NCBI GenBank assembly: GCA_029204225.1
Contig: CM055114.1
Coordinates: 10,379,948-10,443,947, forward strand
Direction of reading: 5' to 3'
DNA from: Diphasiastrum complanatum
Lineage: Eukaryota; Streptophyta; Lycopodiopsida; Lycopodiales; Lycopodiaceae
DNA: 64,000 nt
Below are positions 1 to 10,590 of the stretch, piece by piece. A model generated the notes under the pieces. That model was given only the letters and a program-made list of their open reading frames with translations, was not told where the DNA came from and ran no database searches. The translations under genes and the position numbers were made by a program. Each line of letters starts with the position of its first letter. Position 1 is the stretch's first letter.

Positions 1-912
1 CAAGCGTGTTAAAGTTGCGGAAGGGTAAGCATATCACCTTGAAGGTTGAACATCGTCATTATTTCCCTTATTTACAATGTTATGACATCTTTCATAGAGT
101 AGTTAAGATTTAAATTTTGTAGTTGCGTTCAAACAAATCAGTTACAGTTTGGTAGTGAAGCATACAAACACAACTTAGAATTCAGTTCAGAAGCTTAGCA
201 CTTTATGAACAAATGCGATTTGCGAAACTATTCTTCGACTTGTTTAGTGAAAGCACAAAAATTGTAGCCAAGAGTTGTACAGATTTAAAATGTGTTTTAC
301 GGTTTGTTGAGTTAGGTTTGTTAGTTAAACTACCATGCGAAATCGTTAAATTGTGAAACGATTTTTCAGGTTTTGTCAATTATGAAACGTATCAACTGAA
401 CCCGACCTCTGTGAAACACTAGAGCGGGCCGTCCACCATCCGCGGTTGAAATACCCCGCCTTGGTTAAGCGTCACACTAGTCACACCCGGCATCGGTACT
501 GTCTAGCAAAATACCTAGACCCGACGGTCGGTGAAAATATCACCACTTATCAAACAAATCGGTGTGTATAACTTGCACCCTATCAGTTTCTAGCCCATGT
601 AAGGTTTTTACTAACTGTAAGCCGAATTCAATGGGGAAAGAGACATTAGCAAGATCCTAACGCGAATTAGTGATCAGAAGTTTTACGGAACTGTAACCCT
701 AGAAAGCTAGTAAATCATTGTACCAAATGTGACAGCACCCCTCCTTGCAACTGTATCTTTGAGAGCCTGGACAACTCTCATCGTTTGGGGAGCATGGGGC
801 AATAGGGAAGATTATCAGGGTTGGAAGTGGCAAATCTTTTGTTGCTCACGTAGGGCCGAACTGCCATTAGAGGTGGGGCCCCTTGACCTTTTAGGACGTT
901 TTGGTTGGTGTT
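1..912. repeat. Left arm of giant inverted repeat
   Basis: This stretch is the reverse complement of 943-1875, with scattered mismatches along its whole length. Landmarks such as the GTAGGGCCGAACTGCC block near 850 and the AAGGTTGAACATC block near 45 recur inverted at about 985-1000 and 1825. The arm is cut by the window edge, so the true palindrome is larger. A third copy of the same sequence, in the orientation of the right arm, occurs at 26364-27300. No coding capacity is evident: open frames here are mirrored in both arms and have no family features. Confidence 0.9.
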
Positions 913-942
913 AGTGCCAATTTTGACAGGGGGTTGGTCCAG
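913..942. other. Asymmetric loop at palindrome centre
   Basis: About 30 unpaired bases separate the two arms. They include TGTTAG.GCC.ATTTTGAC followed by a G run. The same motif starts the other unit U copy at 26364, so the loop marks the natural end of the repeat unit rather than random filler. Confidence 0.7.
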
Positions 943-2289
943 CCAAAATGTCCTAAAAGGGTCAAGGGCTCCCACCTCTAATGGCAGTTCGGCCCTACGT
1001 GAGCAACAGAGGATTTGCCACTTCCAACCCTGATGGCCTTCCCTATTGCCCCGTGCTCCCCAAACGATGAGAGTTGTCCAGGCTCTCAAAGATACAGTTG
1101 CAAGGAGGGGTGCTGTCACATTTGGTACAATGATTCACTAGCTTTCTAGGGTTACGGTTCTGTAAAACTTCTGATCACTAATTCGCGTTAGGCTCTTGCT
1201 AATGTCTCTTTCCCCATTGAATTCGGCTTATAGTTAGTAAAAACCTTACATGGGCTTGAAACCGATTTATTGTCTATGATGTGCTTGTGGGGTGCAAGTT
1301 ATACACACCGATTTGTTTGATAAGCGGTGGTATTTTTGCTAGGTATTTCGTTAGAAAGTACCGATGGCGGGTGTGAGTAGTGTGACGCTTAACCAAGGCG
1401 GCGTATTTCAACCGCGGATGGTGGACGACCCGCTATGGTGTTTCACAGAGGTCAGGTTCAGTTGATACGTTTCATAATTGACAAAACTTGAAAAACCGTT
1501 TCACAACTTGACGATTTCGCATGGTAGTTTAACTAACAAACCTAACTCAACAAACCGTAAAACACATTCTAAATCTGTACAACTCTTGGCTACAATTTTT
1601 GTGCTTTCACTAAACAAGTCGAAGAATAGTAAACAATCATCGTCTACTTTCTCACATCGCATTTGTTCATGAAGTGCTAAGCTTCTAAACTGTATTTCTA
1701 AGTTGTGTTTGTATGCTTCACTACCGAAGGGTAACTGATTTGCTTGAACGCAATTACAAAATTTAAGTTTTAACTACTCTATGGAAGATGTCATAACATT
1801 GTAAATGAGCAAATAATGACGGTGTTCAACCTTCAAGGTGATATGCTTACCCTTTCGTAACCCTAACACGCTTGTGAGAATCACATTCAAATCACGAGTG
1901 GTTAAAGCTATCACATTTGAGAATAGACGATTTTCGAAAAACAGTTTCAAAATTGATTGAGACGAATGATAACGAAAAAACTCAAGTCAAGTAACATCTT
2001 ACAATAAACCCACAACTTTTACCATCAATGCAAATAGATATAAAAATCATCTCATACCTCAATGTGCAGTTTAGGTAGCCTTTGCATGTAAAACCCTAGT
2101 CATGAAACTTGTAGCAAAAATCAGAGCCAGACATGTCGGCGTAGTTTCCGCATGTTCGATCGAATTGGTGTGAAAAGACAAAATGAAGAAAAATAAAGTT
2201 TCTAGAATATGAACAGTGCGATTGAAATGTTAACGGTTCAGTTGAGAGAAAACTGAACCAAAAGTTTGTAAAAAAAAAAAAACAGGCTA

Positions 2290-3040
2290 GAAAGATACAA
2301 TGGCTAAAAAAAAATCAGCAACCCATCACTCACACCAAGCCCTCAAGCAATCCATCTCACTCATTCAAGATATAAGCCTACTAGTATGACAATGGACTAC
2401 AACCAACCAACCAATCCTCACCATGAAATCACTCTCACCCATCAATTCTCTCAACAAAAACAAGCAAATATCTTTTCCAAGTAATTTGAAGCACTCAACT
2501 ATGAACTCACACTAGTAATGACGTCCAAGCAATCAACACAAACAATCACAATCTCTTAACTCCTCAATATGAACAAGCAAGCATAGTAAGTAACATCACT
2601 CCCAACCCCAAGACAACTACAACTCTCAACTCTAAAACATACCCACTCCTAAAATCCTCACTCACAAAAGTACTAACTTTTCACATCGTCTCATTATTAT
2701 CCAACTATAATTGAGCTATTTCAAGCAACTCACAATCTTTCTAACCAACCCACCAACATTGAAGTCACTTCAAACAATTAATCAAGCCAAAGTTTAGAAT
2801 ACACCTTACGAACTATGGAGTTAACAACACACAAGCAACAAACAGGCATGAGGGCACAAAACAACCATTAACCTCCCACAAATTACTATTCCACATTGCA
2901 AGTGTCTAACATTCATAAAAATTAGTCACAAAATGGAATTAACTTCAAAGCACAAGCAAACAACTCTCAAAAGTGCCAACTCCTAAAAGTACTAACATAC
3001 AAACGCTAACATGTGAAATACAAGGAGTTGGCTCCTTCTT
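2290..3040. other. G-depleted, A/C-rich tract within unit U
   Basis: Roughly 750 bases of the plus strand are composed almost wholly of A, C and T with very few G, rich in CAA, CTCA and ACAA words. The matching part of the second unit U copy (about 27950-28550) has the same skew although the primary sequence is less conserved there. No gene is visible. The minus strand would be G/T-rich if transcribed. Confidence 0.7.
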
Positions 3041-3454
3041 ACAAGAAAATCCAATGCATCCCCTTCACAATGTCATCTTGCCATTCTTCATGCCCTCTTT
3101 GCCATTTGTCCCCAACTCATTTGATATGATAGTACACCTAGTGGCCTCTATAAGAGAGTGGGGGAGTGGTGCATTCAAGGCTCTTTTCCAAAATTAGCCA
3201 AGATGCCATTTTTGTCAAAGGCTAGGGAGGCCATTCAAGTTTTCACTTTTGTACACCCTACAAGCCCAAAATGTCAATGGCTAGTGGGTGTACCTGTCAA
3301 TTTTTATAGCTTTCAAGGTGTTTTGGCATTTATTATCCAAATTTTGGGTGAGGCCCTTTTTCAACCCCTATTATTACTAGGCGGCCTTCGTTTTTTTTTT
3401 AGTACCTGTGTTTTCGGCCTTTTTTCGATTTTTCAAGGACCGTGCGCCTATTGA

Positions 3455-3646
3455 TCATTTGTCTGGGTTTTTTATTTGTTGGATAACTACTTGGCCCGCA
3501 TATTTCGTTAATTGTTCGTAAATTGTCCAAACTTTGCCGTTAGGGTTTTTGTGACTCTTGACACTGAATCCATATTTCTCGGTCCCGTTTTTACCCGAAA
3601 CTTTTATTTCTCGGTTTTTTCCTTCTATGATTGACTTTTTTGGCAT
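3455..3646 (-). CDS. Short conserved ORF in unit U (63 codons), hypothetical
   Basis: A 63-codon frame on the minus strand ends in the same residues (QLTKYAGQVVIQQ.KNPDK) as the frame at 28976-29167 in the second unit U copy. Both begin with M-x-KKS and are lysine-rich in the first half. I recognise no domain. Because the DNA of the two copies is itself very similar here, shared translation is weak evidence for coding. It could simply be non-coding repeat. Confidence 0.2.
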   Translation of the reverse strand: MPKKSIIEGKNREIKVSGKNGTEKYGFSVKSHKNPNGKVWTIYEQLTKYAGQVVIQQIKNPDK

Positions 3647-4036
3647 TCATGACTAGGGCTCCCACGACAACACGGTTTCCCTGAAAAATACACTGAGTGA
3701 TCATATATTAGTAAAAATGGACTCAGTACATGGTGAGATTTTAGCACGGTCATACCGGCTATCTTTTATACCTGGCCATTTTTTTGAAAAGCCGTAGAAT
3801 ATTTACCTACCATTTCTAAGGCCGCAAAAGTTGCTCCAGCCTCATTTAGGGCAGGCTGGGACCCAATTCTAGGTGAACCGGCACTTTTGACGTTTTTTTT
3901 TTAAAAGTCAATTTCTTACTTTTAAACTGTGTCTAGCCACTTTGGGGGTGGGCTGGGATCCAGTTCTAAGCCAAATTTGTCCAATTTTTCTCGAATAATC
4001 AGGTTTTACATGTCGATTTTTCCAGTTTTGCGAATT

Positions 4037-4853
4037 TAAACCTCCCCATGAATTCTAAACCTTAAAAAAGCTAGGCAATGCTTTGAATGTCTAAATGCTA
4101 CTAGGCCTATTGGAGACTTTGCCCATGTTAATATATAGGGTTCGTTCGGGCGTATTGTACTGCACTCAATAAGCAGGCCTGCAACATGCAAAGCAATAAC
4201 TCATGGAGGTTTTTAGGAGCTAGATAATGGGTGTATAGAGACATTTTATGGATATTGATGGTGAGTCCTTTTCTTGAGCTGTGGTACCAATGAGACAAGG
4301 ACGATGAGCCATTATTTTCATACTATGAAAGTAAACACATTTATTCAGAGCTGATAGTTACAACCAATCAGATCTGAAAATATTCAAATTAATCAGATTA
4401 GCAGGACATTATTAGGCCTGAAGAATACAAACTCAACCTTAACCCATCATTCATGTATAATTTGAGGTGACACACATGAAGACTATTCTGAAATCTCCTA
4501 CTTTGGCTGCCTTGACACATATCCAATGCATATATCAACCATCTATAATATTTGATTCAAAACGTACATAAACAAATTTGGTTTCAATATTTTTGTTCCC
4601 TTCTTTATCTTGAACTATCTGGTTGCAAAGCAGATTTCTCAAATAGTCAGTTGCAAAGCAGAGTTCTCAAATAGTCTTCATCATAGTATCCATGTAGTCA
4701 GAAACAGGATTGCTGATGAAAATGTGCAATTGGCAGCAGAGACCAAAAAACAAGACACTACGATAGTTGGTCTCACTCAGACTCTGTCATAGCTTATTGT
4801 TAGGATATCTCATTTTTGTTGTCTCATTTTGGGACTTGTAATTGCATCATAAA
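4037..4853. other. Intergenic / 3' flank of the reductase gene
   Basis: No convincing coding sequence. It begins where the unit U match stops and ends at the reductase stop codon, so it should include that gene's 3' UTR on the minus strand. A minus-strand N-K-L-stop string occurs at about 4789-4800, but no splice path to it could be shown. Confidence 0.5.
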
Positions 4854-6653
4854 TCATGGATTTCCCCCTTTGTCAGACGCTCCCACTTCTCTGCTGATTT
4901 TCTCCACTCGTCTAGAAGCTTGGGTTACAGCATCTCTGGGAAAAGCTTGAGGCTTAGACAACCAGTGTCCTCCATCGACAACAAGGGTCTCACCACTTAT
5001 CCAACTTCCTGCACGGGACTGATCACCACAATACAGTATCACAGAAGTGCAAATTCAGACATTCAAAACATGATGCCCAACACATAGAAACTACAACAGA
5101 AGAAAAAATTCATAACCAACAAATTTGACATGCTCAGGAACGTAAAAGACTAGGAAAGTGGGCTGTATTACTGCTAGAAAAAGAGCTGCCATGGCTATGT
5201 CCCACGTTTTTCCCATTCGACGTAAAGGGATATTCTTTAAACCATCTTCTTCGCTTACTAAAACCCCAAGCTTTTGCATTCCAACAGTGTTTGCAATGGG
5301 ACCGGGAGCTATGCCGGCAGTTCGTATTCCATAATCAGGACCCCATTCTAAACTTAAGCTTCTTGTCAAGCTATCAACTGCTGCCTGAAACAATAATCAT
5401 CATGGGCCTGCGATCATCATTCCTTGTAATACAATGCAGCCCAAGCAACGATTTGTGTGGCATCCAGTTTGTCACTTCGGAAAGTGAGCTGCATTAATTT
5501 GTAGCAGAAATTTAAGCATTGAAATTCAATCTTTCGGAAAAAGACTAGACATGGAGAGTCTCATCAGCATCGGCATGGAATGAGACAGTAATCCGCAATC
5601 TTCAGTCTGTGAGGAAAATCTAGATTTTTGTACCTTAGCAGCAGAGGCATGTGATTGATACCAAGTAGCCCCATAATGAAGGGTTGCTGATATGTTAATA
5701 ATCACACCACCTTCCCCATCTGCCCCATCACGGCCCTTGCCGCCTCGACGAAGTCCCGGAAATGCAGCTTTGCACATATTAAATGTCCCGATTGTGTCGA
5801 TCTCAATTACTGCACAACAGAAAAACGACCATTTTGTGAGATCAGATTCTTCTCAAACAAACAATGAACATCCTCTTTAACATTTTAGACCCTTGGAAAA
5901 ATTAGCAAATCATGAAAAAGGATCTGCCAGTCTAGTAGGATGGCCTTTCAGATGTACTGCATGGTAATGGTAGCTTCAATGATCCATCTATGTCGTCACA
6001 AATAGTACCGTGTAATTTTGGTTGACAATATGACATCACTCTTCTCTGCCTCAGATAAAGGAAATATGTAGGTTACCTGTCTTGAACGCATTAGACGAAA
6101 GACCTTCGGCTGGTGATAGAAAATTTCCTGCTGCACCATTCACAAGGATATCAATTTTCCCAAAGCTTTCAATCACAAATTCAACAGCACGAGTTGCATC
6201 ATCCGCAGATCTGACATCTCCTTCTACATGTTCTACCTGCAGAGGAGCAGGCAAAAGACATGAAGGACCTTCAAAACAATAATATCAAAACACAAATTCC
6301 ATCAGAAAAAACTAACCCATGTCTCTAATAACCTGCCAAAATGCGAAGAGTCATAAAACAATAATATTTCCATCAGAAAAAACTAACCCATGTCTCTAAT
6401 AACCTGCAAAAATGCGAAGAGTCCTAAAACAGTGAGACATTACCCGAATGCTTTCCTTGCGCAATGATTCCGCAGCAGTCTGAAGCACATCAGGCCGCCT
6501 ACCCATCAAAACCACAGACGCTCCATGCAACCCAAATTGCCTTGCTACTTCAAAGCAAATTCCCGACCCACCTCCGGTTATCAGTGCTACCTTTCCTGCT
6601 AGCAATTCCTTCTCGAAGGGAGACTTTTCTGCTTCTGCTGCTGCTCCTGCCAT
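4854..6653 (-). CDS. SDRB: Peroxisomal 2,4-dienoyl-CoA reductase-like SDR, five exons
   Basis: Predicted exons on the minus strand: 6444-6653, 6077-6236, 5634-5809, 5172-5384 and 5018-4854. Every intron is GT-AG, phases run 0, 1, 0, 0, and the product has 307 residues, close to the plant family length near 300. The enzyme reduces 2,4-dienoyl-CoA with NADPH so that unsaturated fatty acids can enter beta-oxidation. Visible features: Rossmann motif TGGGSGIC (26-33), NGAAGN (103-108), INISATLHY (161-169), catalytic-region Lys182, GIAPGPI (206-212) and LVVDGGHW near 265-272. Oddities: the third Rossmann glycine is Cys33; the usual R-x-N-G before IAPGPI is R-T-A-G; the C terminus ends G-N-P and not in a peroxisomal SKL-type signal. 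The ATG at 6653 fits the family N terminus. An in-frame ATG at 6995 would add 114 residues from repeat DNA and was not chosen. Assignment is strong; activity and location are less certain. Confidence 0.9.
6301..6432. repeat. 71-bp tandem duplication in intron 1 of the reductase gene
   Basis: Two near-identical copies begin ATCAGAAAAAACTAACCC at 6301 and 6372. They differ at a few positions only, for example CCAAAA versus CAAAAA. Together they fill most of the 207-nt intron 1 (6237-6443), leaving the acceptor and donor intact. Confidence 0.9.
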
Positions 6654-6867
6654 GCTCTGGAGTCCGAGCTCTCCCCTTCGCTTCCTGCTGCTCCTGTAGC
6701 TCCAGAATAGCAAGCAACGAGCAGCCTCCTCTCGCAACTTATCAACCAATAGCTGAGAGGCTGTCAAAGCAATACACTTTATTGTCAGGACAAAAAAATT
6801 GTTTACTTTTTTGTTATTAAAAAAGACGCCCTTCAAATTGATTGCCCCTAGGATATATAGGCTTACT
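6654..6867 (-). promoter_or_regulatory. Probable 5' UTR and proximal promoter of the reductase gene
   Basis: This is the minus-strand leader in front of the ATG at 6653. A CTATTGG (inverted CCAAT) lies at about 6745-6752, roughly 95 bases upstream. No clear TATA box is seen at a standard spacing. Position, and not motif strength, supports the call. Confidence 0.35.
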
Positions 6868-7250
6868 ACTAATTGTATAACCCACCAAATAACAAGATGC
6901 CCTTGGTATTGGATGGGACACACCATGATCAAAACCAAACCAATATGGTATAGAAATCCTAGATACCAACGATATACTTGGAACGGAACAGTCATCCACT
7001 AATTGTATAACTTACCAAATAACAAGATGCCCTTGGTATTGGATGGGACACACCATGATCAAAACCAGACCAATAATATGGTATAGAAATCCTAGATACC
7101 AACGATATACCTGGAACAGTCATTGACTAATTGTATAACTTACCAAATAACAAGATGCCCTTGGTATTGAATAGGACACACCATGATCAAAAGGAGACCA
7201 ATATGGTATAGAAATCCTAGATAACAATGATATACCTGGACCAGTCACCA
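6868..7250. repeat. Three tandem copies of a 128-130-bp unit upstream of the reductase gene
   Basis: Units start with ACTAATTGTATAAC at 6868, 6998 and 7126. Each carries CCAAATAACAAGATGCCC, a GGACACACCATGATCAAAA block and a TATGGTATAGAAATCC block. The copies are roughly 90 percent alike by eye. The array sits just beyond the proximal promoter of the reductase gene and could affect it. It is far too long per unit and lacks spacers to be a CRISPR-like array. Confidence 0.9.
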
Positions 7251-8448
7251 GGGCAAAATTGAGGGCATCACCTTGTGCTCAGGTATCAAATCCACAAATA
7301 ACATTAATTTTTATTGCAAGTCTTAAAAAATTCATTAACTTCATTGAGGGTAGTTGTACCTCGTTGTGTATGGGGCCCCATCCCTCAAGGCTCATTCAAC
7401 TTACTTCCATTCTTGTCGTGAAACTAAAGGGTTATAATTAGCATGCTTTGTTCAAAAAAGTTGCCCATTCCTATGACCATATACCCTATTTGAATCAAAG
7501 TACCAAAGGGAGGGCACTTAGTTTTTCCAAAGACTAGTCTATAATTTCATTTGACACCCACTATGTAGGAAAATGGATATTTGTTTGTCTTTAAATATTT
7601 GGTCGTTTACAGGTGCTTGAATTCATGCCATCAAAGAGCATAGCCACATGGCATGCTACCTATTTTTCTTTGAGGCCTTTTTCCTAGAAAGGTAGGGGTT
7701 TTGATATTCTGCGAGTAAATTTTTTGTGAGATTTATCCACCCATGCCCCAACAAAATGGTAGCACATGTTGTGCTACTCTTTTTATGCCACTCCATGATT
7801 TTTTACGAAGAAGAATTGTGGTTTGATGCATACTTAAAAATTTGACTATCCATCAAATACTAAATAGGTCCATCACAAAATACGTTGCTACTCTATAAAT
7901 ACAGGTTTACTTTTATTTTAAAAAAAACTGTTCTTGAAGTTATAAAAGTTAGCATGTCGCTAGCCTATAAATGTTTTATTTTTTTTTAAAAAAAAGGAGT
8001 TTTTTTGAAGAACTTTTTGAACAAATAAATTTCTTTTTGGAGCTAATTTGGCTTGCATGCCGGTGTGCTAGCTGAGTAAATTATAAAATAGAAAAGCTAT
8101 TTTGACACATTTGAGAACCAAATTTGGAGTAAAAACATTATTTCAGAATATTTTTTTCAATCTCCAAACATAGTAAGATCGCACGCCGGCGTGCTATATG
8201 ATCTGTATGTATCTCTGCTCATCTGTGGGTAACATCATGATACGTTGGATATATAGGATAAGCTGGAGATGGCGGATAGCGAGAAATCAATCATTTGATT
8301 CATGTTTGATCAAATTATATTAGAGTTTGCATCTCATTTTGTCTGTAGATGCTGATTTTTCTACATTGGTGAGATTGGTAGTGTATTTCTCTTTGTAACC
8401 CAAGATCTTTCAAGTGGATTGGATCTTAATGATCTGAAATCCTTCACA
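7251..8448. other. Gene-poor stretch ending in a probable Copia 5' LTR
   Basis: No convincing ORF. There are A/T homopolymer runs at 7915-8000. The right end (up to 8448, ..CCTTCACA) is directly followed by a tRNA-Met-type primer site, so the last few hundred bases are probably the 5' LTR of the Copia element at 8.4-10.6 kb. The LTR start could not be placed. Confidence 0.4.
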
Positions 8449-8460
8449 TGGTATAAGAGC
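8449..8460 (+). other. Primer binding site of Copia element 1 (initiator tRNA-Met type)
   Basis: TGGTATAAGAGC matches the standard plant Copia site TGGTATCAGAGC with one change. It follows a CA dinucleotide expected at an LTR end and lies about 540 bp in front of gag. Confidence 0.65.
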
Positions 8461-8988
8461 TTGTGTTTCAGGTTATGAAGGAGAAAATCAGATCTATCAA
8501 TGATTTGATAAAGATATCAAGGCTAGGGCATGCTAGAGAGGATTCTACACCAAAATTGAGTTCTTTGCTTTTGTAGATCAAAACCCTATATAGGTTTACA
8601 AACTTGATCAATTCCAATTTTTGATTTCACATACTAGATTTGGCCAATTTTTGGATCATTGGATCAGCCTTAGTGGTGGCTATTAGATTGCATAATCAAA
8701 ATTTCAGCATTTGCATGTAGATTTGGAATAGTCAATCTTTTGTGATTTTGACAAAATTCTAATTTTGATTGGATCTCTAGATAGTGAGGTTTCTGGACTT
8801 CATTTGAATGTGGTTCAATCTTAGGAAGTGGCAAAAGTCATTAGATTGAGGATAGATCATAGGTTGATCAAGATTCCATGGCTCTATGTGTTGATTTGCT
8901 TGGTATAAGTGCTAGAAGAGAATTTTTGAAATAGTTTCAAATCTTGGTGATTTCTTTTGAAGGCATTTGTTGTTGTTCAATTGGAGTC

Positions 8989-9760
8989 ATGTTGGAAGCC
9001 AATGATAGGCTTGCCTCAAGTAACTATTCATTGTGGAAAGTGAGGATGGAATCACTTCTTGAGATGAATGATGTTTTGGATATTGTTGTAGATTTGGAGG
9101 AGAGACCATCAATACAATAAGATCCAGTGAGGTATGACAAGAGAGCCAAGAAGTCTCTACACATGATAAACATGAATGTTACCAATGAGCTTCTCAAGGA
9201 AGTTGGTAAGTGCACATCATCTTTGGAAGCTTGGGATTCATTGAAGAAGCTTTATGAATCCAAGTCTACTTCTAGATGTTTACTCTAAGAAGACAAATCT
9301 TTTCTTGTTTGCAAAAGAATGAAAAAAGTCCAACTACTTTTGTTTTTAGGATGAAAGCATTGAATGATGAGTTGGCTTGCATTAAGGAAGGAGGGCTTGT
9401 TCAAATTGTTCTTAATGGCTTGTTGGATGCTCATGCTAACAAAGTATTGCTATTTAAAAAACTTTGCCAATTTTGATGGATCTTCAAGAGATCTTGATCA
9501 ATGAAGAATATAGGCTTCAAGCAAGAGGTGGATCTACATTGACACTTCAAGAGGATGCTATGTTCACAAAGGGAAACTTCAAGGGCAAAACCAAAAGTAA
9601 GTGGTCTAAAGGGCAAGATCAAGTGGATGCTTCTTCAAGTGGCAAAAAGAAGGATAGATCAAAGCTCAAGTGCTTCTATTGTGGCATCAAAGGACACTTT
9701 GCAAGTAGTGCTACAAGAAGAAGAGAGATCAATGAGACAAGCAAGGTAATCTTACTCTTG
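8989..9760 (+). pseudogene. Copia element 1 gag, frameshifted
   Basis: The ATG at 8989 starts a Copia gag reading N-Y-S-L-W-K-V-R-M-E-S, then LLKEVGKC and AWDSLKKLYES. It is closely related to the gag at 32049. The frame is broken by a stop near 9118 (probable Gln codon) and by frameshifts between 9280 and 9480. The CCHC zinc knuckle near 9670-9720 reads CFYCGIKGHFASS and has lost its last cysteine. Structural protein of virus-like particles in the family; non-functional here. Confidence 0.8.
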
Positions 9761-9771
9761 ATAAGGATGGT

Positions 9772-10590
9772 TTGGATGGTCAAGATGCAAATGATGATGC
9801 TTTTGTGATGTCTTCATGTATGCTTGCTAATGATGGAGATCTAGATCCTTGGTGGATTGATAGTGGAGCAAGTTCACACACATACTTCACTTCTTTGTTG
9901 GCATATGGAGATGACAAGAGGGTGATCTACACGGCCAATAATGGTGAGTGTGCAATAAAAGGAATTGGCACAATTCCTATTTCTCTCTCTACAAATAGGA
10001 ATGTTCATTTGGAGGATGTCTTGTTTATTCCATCTATTACCAAGAATTTGCTTAGTGTGAGTCAAATGTTAAATAAAGGCCTCAAGGTGGAGTTTGATGG
10101 AGATGCTTGTATGATCAAAAGGAAGGATGCTGGAAAAGGTAAAAGACAAGGGAAATTGTTCAAACTAGATGCTTGTGTTATTGCTAACCAAGTTGGATGT
10201 GTTACAAGAGAGCAATTACCTATTCAAGAGGTTTGGCATAAAAGGATGAGACACCTTAACTTCAAGTCATTGGAGGTAATGGCTAGGAAGAAGATTGTGA
10301 TAGGTCTTCCAAGTTTCTTAAGTGGCATCAAACATGTTTGTGAGCCTTGTGCTTTGTCTAAGTCACATAGACTACCTTATATTAGATCTATGTCTAGATC
10401 TACAAAGCTTTTTCAACTTGTACATTTGGATATTCATGGATTTACTACAATTAGCAATAGTGGAGCTAAGATGTATGTAACATTCATTGATGATTTTAGT
10501 AGATTTTGTTGGATCTATCCACTAAAGAGCAAGGATGAAGTGTATGATGTCTTTATCAAGTTCAGTCACCAGTTTCTCTCTTCTCCTCTT
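9772..10590 (+). pseudogene. Copia element 1 protease and integrase N-terminus, truncated
   Basis: One open frame carries the aspartic protease motif WWIDSGASSH (about 9850), the GAG-pre-integrase block with VWHKRMRHLNF (H-x-H) and C-E-P-C-A-L-S-K (integrase HHCC finger), then the first integrase catalytic Asp in TFIDDFSRF. Homology ends at about 10580, before the second Asp, at a junction into unrelated DNA. Reverse transcriptase and RNase H are absent, so the element is dead. It is the same family as the element at 30.6-33.4 kb. Confidence 0.85.

Larger units (their letters stand above)
917..4036 (+). repeat. Unit U, copy 1 (about 3.1-kb dispersed repeat)
   Basis: This block is collinear with 26364-29597 in the same orientation. 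The best conserved parts are 943-1460 and 3040-4030, for example the run around 3655-3770 against 29165-29290. Its first 930 bp also form the right arm of the palindrome. In the other copy the unit starts 50 bp upstream of the ATG of a minus-strand RLE retroelement, so it may be that element's 5' leader; here no retroelement coding region is attached. No LTR, RT or integrase was recognised inside it. Confidence 0.8.

Noticed and set aside
729-1119. MTAPLLATVSLRAWTT... frames on both strands
   Set aside because: The same peptide appears twice because the region is the palindrome centre. It starts with GTG and shows no family similarity.
4789-4800. N-K-L-stop string downstream of the reductase gene as a possible peroxisomal signal exon
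   Set aside because: Asn is not a usual first residue of the signal, and no donor/acceptor pair in the right phase could be shown.
6868-7250. Possible CRISPR-like array
   Set aside because: The units are 128-130 bp, directly contiguous with no spacers, in a plant gene upstream region. They are an ordinary tandem repeat.
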